A stretch of 64,000 nt of DNA from Micromonospora echinospora (GTDB taxonomy: Bacteria; Actinomycetota; Actinomycetes; Mycobacteriales; Micromonosporaceae). Positions 34,630 to 42,232 of the stretch are shown piece by piece (position 1 is the stretch's first letter; each line of letters begins with the position of its first letter). Both the position numbers and the translations under genes were made by a program. Under the pieces are notes generated by a model. It worked only from the letters and a program-made list of their open reading frames with translations. It had not been told where the DNA came from and did no database searches. The stretch is from NCBI RefSeq assembly GCF_900091495.1, contig NZ_LT607413.1:5223001-5287000 (forward strand). Direction: 5' to 3'.

Positions 34630-35331
34630 ATGGGGGTCGGGATGTTCGTCGGGCCTGCCGCACGTACGCGTACCCGGTGGCCCCGCCTCCTGGCGTTGGT
34701 CTCGTCGGTGCTGCTGGCTGCCGGTGTGATCCTTGTGCCGCCGACATCCGCACTCGCCGTCCGTTCGACGCAGACCACGGCACCCCTCCGGCCAGTGATC
34801 AGCTTTCCGGGCGGAAGTAGCATTCCCGAAGGTGGCCGGATCGCCGTCAGATTCGACGCCGACGGCGACACGACGGTGACCCGGTTCCGGTACGCCGTCG
34901 ACGGCGCGCATCCGACCAGCGAGGTCCCGGTCGGGCCGGACGGTACGGCGTCCGTGCTGGTCGACGTGGGCTGGCCCGGTGAGCACACCGTGCACGCGAT
35001 CGCGGTGAATGGCGACGACCGGCTCAGCGGCCTCTCCGTGGCCCGCTTCACGGTCTCCGTCGTCTGGGATCTCAGGGGGTGGGCGCTCGACGCGACCACG
35101 TTCCTGCCGGTGTCGGGGGCGACGATCCGGCTGGAGCCGGGCGGGGGCGAGGTCGTCACCGGTGCCGACGGCTACTTCCAGTTCGACGTGGAGCCGGGCC
35201 TCCACACCCTCAGCGGCCTGCACGCCGGCCCGCCCAGCCTCTCGGGGAGTCAGGAGTTGCTGCTCGACGGCCAGGGTGTGACGTTCGACCTGTACCTGTT
35301 CCCGGACTCCGGCAGTCGGGGAGTCGGTTGA
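34630..35331 (+). CDS. Secreted protein with carboxypeptidase-regulatory-like domain
   Basis: 233 aa; ATG 34630 or 34642. Basic N-terminus and hydrophobic signal peptide (WPRLLALVSSVLLAAGVIL, cleavage near ALAV). An Ig-like beta-sandwich ('VRFDADGDTTVTRFRYAVDG', 'PGEHTVHAIAVNGDDRLSG') is followed by a CarboxypepD_reg-like domain ('LRGWALDATTFLPVSGATIRLEPGG', 'TGADGYFQFDVEPGLHTLSG'). No catalytic residues are visible. Probably a surface or secreted binding protein. Confidence 0.72.
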   Translation: MGVGMFVGPAARTRTRWPRLLALVSSVLLAAGVILVPPTSALAVRSTQTTAPLRPVISFPGGSSIPEGGRIAVRFDADGDTTVTRFRYAVDGAHPTSEVPVGPDGTASVLVDVGWPGEHTVHAIAVNGDDRLSGLSVARFTVSVVWDLRGWALDATTFLPVSGATIRLEPGGGEVVTGADGYFQFDVEPGLHTLSGLHAGPPSLSGSQELLLDGQGVTFDLYLFPDSGSRGVG

Positions 35332-35345
35332 GCCCGGTCGGGCTC
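35330..35345. terminator. Short hairpin at the stop codon
   Basis: GAGCCCG-GT-CGGGCTC forms a 7-bp stem overlapping the last base of the preceding stop region. The 2-nt loop is tight, so the call is weak. Confidence 0.35.
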
Positions 35346-35438
35346 CGCGCCCTCCCCGACGGGGCGGAGGCCCTTCGCGGCCCCGGGGCTGTGCGGCCCG
35401 GCACCCACCTCGGTCGTGGCTGTGGCGGCTCGGGCCGG

Positions 35439-35864
35439 TCAGTCGCGCAGCGTACGCAGGATGCGGGCGAGCTGTTCCCGGTCGGCCGTCGGTAGGCGCC
35501 CGAAGAGGTCCTCGGCGGCGGCCCGGCGGGCGGCCTGGATGGCGGCCCCGACCCGCGTACCCTCCTCGGTCGGTGCGACCAGGGTGGCGCGCCGGTCGGT
35601 CGGATCGGGCCGGCGCCCCACGAGGCCGCGTGCCTCCAGGTCGTCCACCACCTCGGTGGCCGAGCGGGGGGCGATGCGCAGGTGCTCGGCGAGCGTGCTG
35701 AGCCGCACCGCGCCGTGCCGAATCAGCACGCCGAGCGCCCGGGACTGGGCGGGCGTCACGTCCCACGGCGCGAGTGCCTCCCGGGTGCGGTGGCGCAGCC
35801 GCCGCGTCACCGCCCAGAACGCCTCGGCGAGGCCGTTCTCGGGTTCGTCGGTCTCCGCCGTCAC
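35439..35864 (-). CDS. MarR-family transcriptional regulator
   Basis: 141 aa from GTG 35862-35864 (VTAETDEP); another in-frame GTG/ATG lies upstream. The winged helix is clear: 'VTPAQSRALGVLIRHGAVRLSTLAEHLRIAPRSATEVVDDLEARGLVGRRPDPTDRRATLVAPT', with the wing DRR motif. It is divergent from the ABC exporter at 35944. Half-site repeats in the gap support local repression of the pump and autoregulation. Confidence 0.9.
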   Translation of the reverse strand: MTAETDEPENGLAEAFWAVTRRLRHRTREALAPWDVTPAQSRALGVLIRHGAVRLSTLAEHLRIAPRSATEVVDDLEARGLVGRRPDPTDRRATLVAPTEEGTRVGAAIQAARRAAAEDLFGRLPTADREQLARILRTLRD

Positions 35865-35896
35865 GTGGAATACGGTAGCAGCAGAAGCTGTTGCTC

Positions 35897-35917
35897 CCTC
35901 ATGTTGAGGCAACCTCA
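35897..35917. promoter_or_regulatory. Triple alternating half-sites between MarR and ABC exporter
   Basis: CCTCA (35897-35901), TGT, TGAGG (35905-35909), CAA, CCTCA (35913-35917). Any two neighbouring half-sites form a palindrome with 3-bp spacing. It lies 27 bp before the exporter start. Confidence 0.6.
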
Positions 35918-35943
35918 GCATTCTCCACGGAAGGAAGTACCCC

Positions 35944-37737
35944 TTGGAACCCACCCAAGCTGGCCGCGACCGCGGCCCCCGCACGGTCAGCGCCGCCGAG
36001 AAGGCGCAGGCCCGCCAGGTGTCGCTGCGGCGCATCGGCCGGCTGTTCGCCCGGCACCGGGGCGCGCTCGCCACGGTCACCGGCATCATCGTGGTGTCCT
36101 CGGTGCTCGCCATGGCCTCGCCCTTCCTGCTCCGCGCCGTGATCGACCGGGCCCTGCCCGAGCGCGACCTGACGCTGCTGGTCTGGCTGGTGGGCGGCAT
36201 GGTCGCGGTCGCCGCCGTGACCTCGGTTCTGGGCGTGGCGCAGACCTGGATCTCCACCCGGGTCGGGCAGCAGGTCATGCACCGGCTGCGCACCGACGTC
36301 TTCACCCACCTGCAACGGCAGTCGCTGGCGTTCTTCACCCGCACCCGCACCGGCGAGGTGCAGTCCCGGATCACCAACGACATCGGCGGCATGCAGAGCG
36401 TGGTCACCTCGACCGCCACCTCGATCGCGTCCAACCTGACCACCGTGATCGCCACCGGGGCGGCCATGGTCGCGCTCTCCTGGCGGCTCTCCCTGGTCTC
36501 CCTCGTCGTGCTGCCGCCGGCCGTCTGGCTGACCCGCCGGGTCGCCCACCTGCGCCGCGAGATCACCGCACGCCGCCAGCGCGAGCTGGCCGACCTGAAC
36601 GTCACCGTCGAGGAGGGGCTGTCGGTCAGCGGCGTGCACCTGGCCAAGACCCTCGGCACCGGCCCCACCCTGGCCGCGCGCTTCGCCGCCTCGTCGGCCC
36701 GCCTGGTCGAGCTGGAGTTGCGCTCCGAACTCGCCGGACGCTGGCGGATGGCCACGATGAGCATCGTGTTCGCCGCCATCCCGGCGGTCCTCTACCTCAG
36801 CGCAGGTCTGCCCGGCACCGCCGGCACGCTCAGCATCGGCACGCTGGTCGCCTTCACCGCGTTGCAGGGCGGACTGTTCCGTCCACTGATGGGCCTGCTC
36901 AACGTGGGCGTCTCGGTGACCGCCTCGCTGGCGCTGTTTGCCCGAATCTTCGAGTACCTGGACCTGCCGGTCGAGGTGGACGACCCCGCCGAGGCGGTCG
37001 ACGTCGACCCCCGTCGGGTCCGGGGCGACCTGCGCCTCACCGACGTCACCTTCCACTATCCCGGCAGCGACACCGCCGCCGTCGCCGGGATCACCCTCGA
37101 CGTGCCGGCCGGCACGGGCCTGGCCCTGGTCGGCGAGACCGGCTCCGGCAAGAGCACCCTGGCCGCGCTGGTGAGCCGACTGTACGACCCGACCAGCGGC
37201 CGGATCACCGTCGACGGCATCGACCTGCGCGACCTGCGCCTGGCCGACCTGTCCGCGATCGTCGGCGTGGTCAGCCAGGAGACCTACCTGCTGCACACCA
37301 CGGTCCGGGAGAACCTGCGCTACGCCCGGCCGGACGCCACCGACGCCGACATCGAGGCCGCCGCCCGCGCCGCCCAGATCCACGACCTGATCGCCGGGCT
37401 GCCCGACGGGTACGACACGGTCGTCGGCTCGCGGGGGCACCGCTTCTCCGGCGGCGAGAAGCAGCGCCTCGCCATCGCCCGTACGCTGCTGCGCGACCCG
37501 CGCATCCTGATCCTCGACGAGGCGACGAGCGCGCTGGACACCGAGACCGAGCGCGCCGTGCAGCGGGCGTTCGATGAGGTGGCCCGGGGCCGCACCACCA
37601 TCACCATCGCCCACCGGCTCTCCACCGTCCGCGACGCGGACCAGATCGCCGTGCTCGACCACGGGCGGATCGTCGAGTCCGGCAGTCACGACGGCCTGCT
37701 GGAGCGGGCCGGCCGCTACGCCGCCCTCGCCGCCTGA
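35944..37737 (+). CDS. ABC exporter, fused permease-ATPase half-transporter
   Basis: 597 aa; TTG start at 35944 with GGAAGGAAG upstream. The N-terminal half has six membrane segments of the type-IV exporter fold ('VVSSVLAMASPFLLRAVIDRALP', 'QSLAFFTRTRTGEVQSRITND'). The ATPase half shows Walker A GETGSGKST, signature FSGGEKQRLAIARTL, Walker B ILILDEATSALD and switch His in IAHRLST. Such proteins dimerise to export drugs or lipids. MarR control suggests induction by a toxic small molecule. Confidence 0.9.
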   Translation: MEPTQAGRDRGPRTVSAAEKAQARQVSLRRIGRLFARHRGALATVTGIIVVSSVLAMASPFLLRAVIDRALPERDLTLLVWLVGGMVAVAAVTSVLGVAQTWISTRVGQQVMHRLRTDVFTHLQRQSLAFFTRTRTGEVQSRITNDIGGMQSVVTSTATSIASNLTTVIATGAAMVALSWRLSLVSLVVLPPAVWLTRRVAHLRREITARRQRELADLNVTVEEGLSVSGVHLAKTLGTGPTLAARFAASSARLVELELRSELAGRWRMATMSIVFAAIPAVLYLSAGLPGTAGTLSIGTLVAFTALQGGLFRPLMGLLNVGVSVTASLALFARIFEYLDLPVEVDDPAEAVDVDPRRVRGDLRLTDVTFHYPGSDTAAVAGITLDVPAGTGLALVGETGSGKSTLAALVSRLYDPTSGRITVDGIDLRDLRLADLSAIVGVVSQETYLLHTTVRENLRYARPDATDADIEAAARAAQIHDLIAGLPDGYDTVVGSRGHRFSGGEKQRLAIARTLLRDPRILILDEATSALDTETERAVQRAFDEVARGRTTITIAHRLSTVRDADQIAVLDHGRIVESGSHDGLLERAGRYAALAA

Positions 37738-37818
37738 CGACTGTCCCCGGAGCGTCAGTTCCGCACGGGCGGGCTCCGCATGCCGATCCCACGCGGCGGA
37801 GTGAACTGCGTCACGTAC

Positions 37819-37845
37819 TGTCACAACGCTCGGTCGCACGGTGTC
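37819..37845 (+). promoter_or_regulatory. ECF41-type promoter-like motif
   Basis: TGTCACA at 37819-37825 followed by 16 bp and TGTC at 37842-37845. Known ECF41 (SigJ-like) promoters have TGTCACA-N16-CGT(C/A), so this matches with one -10 mismatch. It lies 33 bp upstream of an oxidoreductase, the typical ECF41 target. Confidence 0.65.
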
Positions 37846-37877
37846 TTGAGGTCGAACCCTCTGACGAAGGAGACACC

Positions 37878-39071
37878 ATGGCAACGAAGACCGACGTGAT
37901 CGTGGTCGGCGGCGGCTACGCCGGCGTGATGGCGGCCAATCGCCTGACGCGACGCGACGACGTGACCGTGACTCTGGTCAACCCGCGTCCGAGCTTCGTG
38001 GAGCGGCTCCGCCTGCACCAACTGGTGGGCGGATCCCACGACGCGCTCGTGGACTACCGGGACATCCTGGGCCGGGACGTCCGGCTGCTCGTGGACACCG
38101 TGACCCGGATCGACGCCGCCGGGCGCGGCGTGACGTTGGCGTCCGGCGGCACGCTCGGCTACGACTACCTGATCTACGCGGTGGGCAGCGGCAGCGCCGA
38201 CCCGCAGGTGCCCGGAGCCGCCGAGTTCGCCTACCCGATCGCCAGCCTGGAGGACGCGCAGCGGCTGCGGCCGGTCGTCGACGCCGCACCGGCGACGGCC
38301 ACGTTGACGGTCGTCGGAGCCGGCCCGACCGGCATCGAGACCGCCGCCGAGCTGGCGGAGGGGGGCCGTACCGTGACGTTGGTCTGCGGTGGAGTGCTCG
38401 GCCCGTACCTGCACCCCCGGGGTCGGCGCGCGGTGGCCAGGCGACTCGCCGAACTCGGCGTGACGGTGGTCGAGGGCCCCGGCGCGACGGTGACGGCGGT
38501 GACTCGCGACAGCGTGCGGCTCGGTGACGGCCGTGGGCTGGTGAGCGACGTGACCATCTGGACCGCCGGGTTCGGCGTGCCGGACCTGGCGAGCCGCAGC
38601 GGGCTGAGCACCGACGCCCTGGGCCGCCTGATCACCGACGAGACGCTGACGAGCGTGGACGACGTACGCGTCGTCGCGGCCGGCGATTCGGCGGCGCCGT
38701 CGGGCCTGCCGTACCGCATGGGGTGTCAGTCCGCGGTGCAGCTGGGCCCGCAGGCCGCCGAGACGGTGCTCAGCCGGATCGCGGGCGAGCAGCCCGCGCC
38801 GGTCGACGTGGGGTTCGTCGGCCAGTGCATCAGCCTGGGGCGTCAGGCCGGCATCGTCCAGCTCGCCCGCCGGAACGACACCGCGACCGGGCTTCACCTC
38901 GCCGGCCGCTCCGCCGGGAAGATCAAGGAACTCGTGGTCAGGCAGACCGTCAGGCAGCTGGCGTCCGAGGCGCGCACGCCCGGTGCCCGCAACCTGTGGT
39001 TCAAGGATGGCCAGCGCCAGCACCTGCTGCGGGCCACGCGCGACGAGAACCTGGCGACCGCCGAGCGGTAG
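37878..39071 (+). CDS. NAD(P)/FAD-dependent oxidoreductase (NDH-2-like)
   Basis: 397 aa from ATG 37878. FAD-binding GGGYAGVMAANRL at the N-terminus, a second dinucleotide site 'LTVVGAGPTGIETAAELAE' near residue 145, and 'VRVVAAGDSAA' for the FAD. It belongs to the type-II NADH dehydrogenase-like group that accompanies ECF41 sigma factors in actinobacteria. The typical downstream sigma gene is present only as wreckage (39230-39474). The likely role is redox or quinone reduction in stress. Confidence 0.9.
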   Translation: MATKTDVIVVGGGYAGVMAANRLTRRDDVTVTLVNPRPSFVERLRLHQLVGGSHDALVDYRDILGRDVRLLVDTVTRIDAAGRGVTLASGGTLGYDYLIYAVGSGSADPQVPGAAEFAYPIASLEDAQRLRPVVDAAPATATLTVVGAGPTGIETAAELAEGGRTVTLVCGGVLGPYLHPRGRRAVARRLAELGVTVVEGPGATVTAVTRDSVRLGDGRGLVSDVTIWTAGFGVPDLASRSGLSTDALGRLITDETLTSVDDVRVVAAGDSAAPSGLPYRMGCQSAVQLGPQAAETVLSRIAGEQPAPVDVGFVGQCISLGRQAGIVQLARRNDTATGLHLAGRSAGKIKELVVRQTVRQLASEARTPGARNLWFKDGQRQHLLRATRDENLATAER

Positions 39072-39229
39072 GCCGGTCCCGGCATCCGTGGCCGGTTCGA
39101 CCGGTGGCGGATCGGGACGCCTGTCGTGCGGCGACGCCCTTGTCGCGGGACGCCGCCGCACGCAGGCGTGCGGCGACCGACGGTCCGGTCGGCAACGGGC
39201 CGTCGGCGGAAGGGGAGTGGGGCCGAGAC

Positions 39230-39474
39230 ATGGGCGAGCACGCCACCGACGCGGCGACCGAGGCCTTCGTCGCCCACCGCAACCTGCTCTTCACCGTCGC
39301 GTACGAGCTGCTCGGATCTGCCGCCGGACGGAGGCGTACGTCGGCCCCTGGCCGCCCGAGCCGCTGTTCACCGAGCCGGACGTGGCCGAGGAGGTCGAGT
39401 TCGCCGCGTCGGCCCGGACGGCTCTTCACAAAGCGCGAGATCTCCGACAGGATGAGAGAGCGCTCTCTCGGCGG
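39230..39474 (+). pseudogene. Decayed ECF41 (SigJ-like) sigma factor gene
   Basis: The first 32 codons read MGEHATDAATEAFVAHRNLL then FTVAYELLGSAA, the region-2 start of ECF41 sigma factors. The frame then shifts; in the next frame 'RTEAYVGPWPPEPLFTEPDV' and 'AEEVEFAAS' is the region-2/region-4 linker typical of this family. The intervening ~50 codons of region 2, all of region 4 and the SnoaL-like C-terminal domain are gone. This indicates two or more deletions. A conventional gene would be about 290 codons. Confidence 0.8.
39454..39469. promoter_or_regulatory. 16-bp perfect palindrome, LacI-type operator
   Basis: GAGAGAGCGCTCTCTC is fully self-complementary and contains the AGCGCT centre typical of LacI-family operators (CebR/CelR-like, GGGAGCGCTCCC) that control actinomycete polysaccharide-degradation genes. 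It lies 58 bp before the beta-helix gene. Confidence 0.7.
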
Positions 39475-39527
39475 GACCGCTCCGCCGGAACCGGGCGCCC
39501 CCACCGCCTCGTCGATAGGACGAACCC

Positions 39528-41402
39528 TTGACGATCCCGCCCACCCACCTCCGGGTACGGCTCGGCCGGACGCTCACGTTCGGGCTCGCGCTGGCCCTCG
39601 CCGCCACCACGGCGAGCAGCCCCGCCGCCGCCGGCCCGCCCCGACCCGACACCCCGAACTTCGGATCCCACGTCACGGTCTTCGACCCGAGCATGCCGGT
39701 CAGCGAGATCCAGGCGAAGCTCGACGCGACGCACGCCGCGCAGGTCAACGACGAGATGGGGACCAGGCGGTTCGCCTACCTGTTCAAACCGGGGGTCTAC
39801 GGCACCGCCGAGCAGCCGCTACAGATCAAGGTCGGCTACTACACCGAGATCTCCGGCCTGGGCGCCTCGCCCACCGACGTCGTCATCAACGGCAAGATCG
39901 AGGCGTACAACCGCTGCCTCACCGAGGGCGGCACCGCCAACTGCATCGCGTTGGTCAACTTCTGGCGCACGGTGTCCAACCTGTCGCTCCGCATCAACGC
40001 CACGGGCCATGATGGCTGTCGCTCCACGGCGAACTTCTGGGCGGTGTCCCAGGCGGTGTCGATGCGGCGGCTCGACATCAGCGGCGGCGGGCTCTCCCTG
40101 ATGGACTACTGCACCGCCGGCCCGCAGTTCGCCAGCGGCGGCTTCATCGCCGACTCCCGGCTGCCGGCCACCACCAACGGGTCGCAGCAGCAGTGGCTGA
40201 CCCGCAACAGCGAGGTCGAGAGCTGGTCCAACGGGGTGTGGAACCAGGTCTTCGCGGGCGTCGTCGGCGCGCCCGACGACGCCGGTTTCCCCGACCCGCC
40301 CTACACCACGCTCGACACCACCCCGCTGAGCCGGGAGAAGCCGTACCTGTTCGTCGACGCCAAGGGCCGGTACCAGGTCCGCGTGCCCGTCGCGCGGCGC
40401 GACACCCGGGGCGTCACCTGGGCCGACGGCCTGACCCCCGGCCGGACCATCCCCATCGGCGACTTCTTCGTCGCCCGACCTTCCGACCCGGTCCACGTGA
40501 TCAACCGGGAACTCGCCCGTGGCCGGCACCTGCTGCTCACCCCGGGTGTGTACGACATCGCGCGCAGCATCGAGGTCCGGCGGCCGGACACGGTGGTCCT
40601 CGGCATCGGGCACGCCACGTTGACCGCCGTGGACGGCGCCATCCCCCTGGACGTCGCCGGTGTTCCCGGCGTGGTCGTGGCCGGCGTGACGATCGACGCC
40701 GGGCTCACCGAGTCGCCGGTCCTGTTGCGGGTGGGCCGCAAGCACGGACCCGACCGCAGCGACCCCCGCAACCCGACGACGCTCTCCGACGTCTACTTCC
40801 GCGTCGGCGGTCCGCACATCGGCAGGACGCACATCGCGTTGGAGGTCAACAGCGACCACGTCCTCATCGACCACACCTGGGTGTGGCGCGGCGACCACGG
40901 CGTCGAGGGGTTCACCGAGGGCGTGAACGGCGACACCGACCGGTGGCGGACCAACACCGGCCGCTACGGGGCCGTCATCAACGGCGACCACGTGACCGCC
41001 ACCGGCCTGTTCGTCGAGCACTTCCAGCGGTACAACACCGTCTGGAACGGTGAGCACGGCACCACGGTCCTCTACCAGAACGAGCTGCCGTACGACCCGC
41101 CGACGCAGGCCGACTGGATGAACGGCGACGTCGAGGGCTGGGCGGGCTACAAGGTCGGTGACCGGGTACGCCACCACACGCTCCACGGCGGCGGTGTCTA
41201 CGTCTTCAACCAGAACAATCCCTCGATCCACACCGAGAACGGCTTCGAGGTCCCCGTGACGCCGGGCGTCCGGCTGCACCACGTGATGACCGTGAACCTC
41301 AGCGCCGGCACGATCGACCACGTGGTCAACGGCGTGGGCGAGCCGGCCGACACGACCCGGACCGGCGCACCGGTCTACCTGGTCCGCTACCCGGCGAGCT
41401 GA
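39528..41402 (+). CDS. Secreted right-handed beta-helix protein (GH55/pectate-lyase-like)
   Basis: 624 aa; TTG start at 39528 with AGGA 8 bases upstream. Signal peptide with Ala-rich core, cleavage near AAAGPP. Two beta-helix blocks are visible: 'NFGSHVTVFDPSMPVSEIQAKLD', 'RFAYLFKPGVYG', 'GYYTEISGLGASPTDVVINGK', and later 'HLLLTPGVYDIARSIEVRRPDTVVLGIG' and 'VAGVTIDAGLTES'. The duplicated 'PGVY' helix starts and the overall length resemble GH55-type two-helix proteins annotated as coagulation-factor-like in actinomycetes. The substrate is probably a polysaccharide. A LacI-type palindrome precedes it. Confidence 0.8.
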   Translation: MTIPPTHLRVRLGRTLTFGLALALAATTASSPAAAGPPRPDTPNFGSHVTVFDPSMPVSEIQAKLDATHAAQVNDEMGTRRFAYLFKPGVYGTAEQPLQIKVGYYTEISGLGASPTDVVINGKIEAYNRCLTEGGTANCIALVNFWRTVSNLSLRINATGHDGCRSTANFWAVSQAVSMRRLDISGGGLSLMDYCTAGPQFASGGFIADSRLPATTNGSQQQWLTRNSEVESWSNGVWNQVFAGVVGAPDDAGFPDPPYTTLDTTPLSREKPYLFVDAKGRYQVRVPVARRDTRGVTWADGLTPGRTIPIGDFFVARPSDPVHVINRELARGRHLLLTPGVYDIARSIEVRRPDTVVLGIGHATLTAVDGAIPLDVAGVPGVVVAGVTIDAGLTESPVLLRVGRKHGPDRSDPRNPTTLSDVYFRVGGPHIGRTHIALEVNSDHVLIDHTWVWRGDHGVEGFTEGVNGDTDRWRTNTGRYGAVINGDHVTATGLFVEHFQRYNTVWNGEHGTTVLYQNELPYDPPTQADWMNGDVEGWAGYKVGDRVRHHTLHGGGVYVFNQNNPSIHTENGFEVPVTPGVRLHHVMTVNLSAGTIDHVVNGVGEPADTTRTGAPVYLVRYPAS

Positions 41403-41419
41403 CGGAGCACCACCGACGA

Positions 41420-41460
41420 GGGCCGGACCCCGTCCTGCGGGACACGGTGGGGTCCGGCCC
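41420..41460. terminator. Hairpin terminator
   Basis: GGGCCGGACCCC (41420-41431) pairs perfectly with GGGGTCCGGCCC (41449-41460), 17 bp after the beta-helix stop and facing the converging TetR gene. Confidence 0.8.
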
Positions 41461-41538
41461 ACCCGCCGCCGCATCCTCCGGGGTCGGCGGCGGCTCCGCG
41501 AGGGCGCCGACGCGCAGGTCCCCGTGGCGGGCCGCCGG

Positions 41539-42123
41539 TCAGCCGACCTCGGGGAGGTCGACGAGGGGGCCGTCCTGGCGGCTGAGGGCCAGGAGCAGTC
41601 GTCGGGTCTGCCGCAGCTCCTCGGGATCGCTGTCCCCCTCGTACAGGCCGGCGACGGCCACGCCGTCGGCCGCGCGGACGATGAGCAGGGCTCGTTGCGG
41701 GTGCAGCCCGTCGGCGTCGAACGCCTCCCGCCACCGCTGCTTGTCGCGTTGCAGCACCTCGGCGACGCCGGGGACGGTGGACAGGGTGGCGGCCAGCATG
41801 GCCTGCTCGGGGACGGTGGATCCGTCGAGGAGGTCGTCGAAGGTGGCGTTGACGTAGCCGCGCACCAGGCGTCCGGGGGCGTGGTCGCGGGGATCGACCG
41901 CCGCGTACACGGTGGCGGCGAACTGCTCGGCGATGTCCTCGGCCAGGGCGAGCAGCAACTGGTCGCGGGAGCGGAAGTGGTGCAGCAGGCCGCTCTTCGA
42001 GACCCCGGCCTCCCGGGCGATCGCGTCCACGCTGGCGCCCGAGCCGTGTGTGCCGACCACCTTCGCGGCGGCGTCCAGCACCACCCGGCGGGTTCTCACC
42101 GTGTCGCGTTCCCGACCCTGCAT
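41539..42123 (-). CDS. TetR-family transcriptional repressor
   Basis: 194 aa from ATG 42121-42123 (GTG one codon upstream). The N-terminal HTH is 'TRRVVLDAAAKVVGTHGSGASVDAIAREAGVSKSGLLHHFRSRDQLL', and the rest is the helical ligand-binding domain. It is divergent from an EmrB/QacA-type MFS pump with a perfect 18-bp palindrome between them, so it almost certainly represses the pump. Confidence 0.92.
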   Translation of the reverse strand: MQGRERDTVRTRRVVLDAAAKVVGTHGSGASVDAIAREAGVSKSGLLHHFRSRDQLLLALAEDIAEQFAATVYAAVDPRDHAPGRLVRGYVNATFDDLLDGSTVPEQAMLAATLSTVPGVAEVLQRDKQRWREAFDADGLHPQRALLIVRAADGVAVAGLYEGDSDPEELRQTRRLLLALSRQDGPLVDLPEVG

Positions 42124-42196
42124 CACAGCCTCCGGCTCGTTCCGCGCGGCGAGACCGCTTCACCGCTTCATCGATCCTAGGAGCCGACCAAATGGT

Positions 42197-42226
42197 TTGC
42201 ACAACCGACCATATGGTCGGTAGCTT
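42197..42226 (+). promoter_or_regulatory. Promoter with embedded TetR operator, probable leaderless transcript
   Basis: TTGCAC (42197-42202) and TAGCTT (42221-42226) are 18 bp apart. The perfect palindrome ACCGACCATATGGTCGGT (42204-42221) fills the spacer. A degenerate copy (CCGACCAAATGGTTTG) lies at 42184-42199. A transcript starting 7 bp past the -10 would begin at the ATG (42233). Confidence 0.65.
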
Positions 42227-42232
42227 GAGGGA

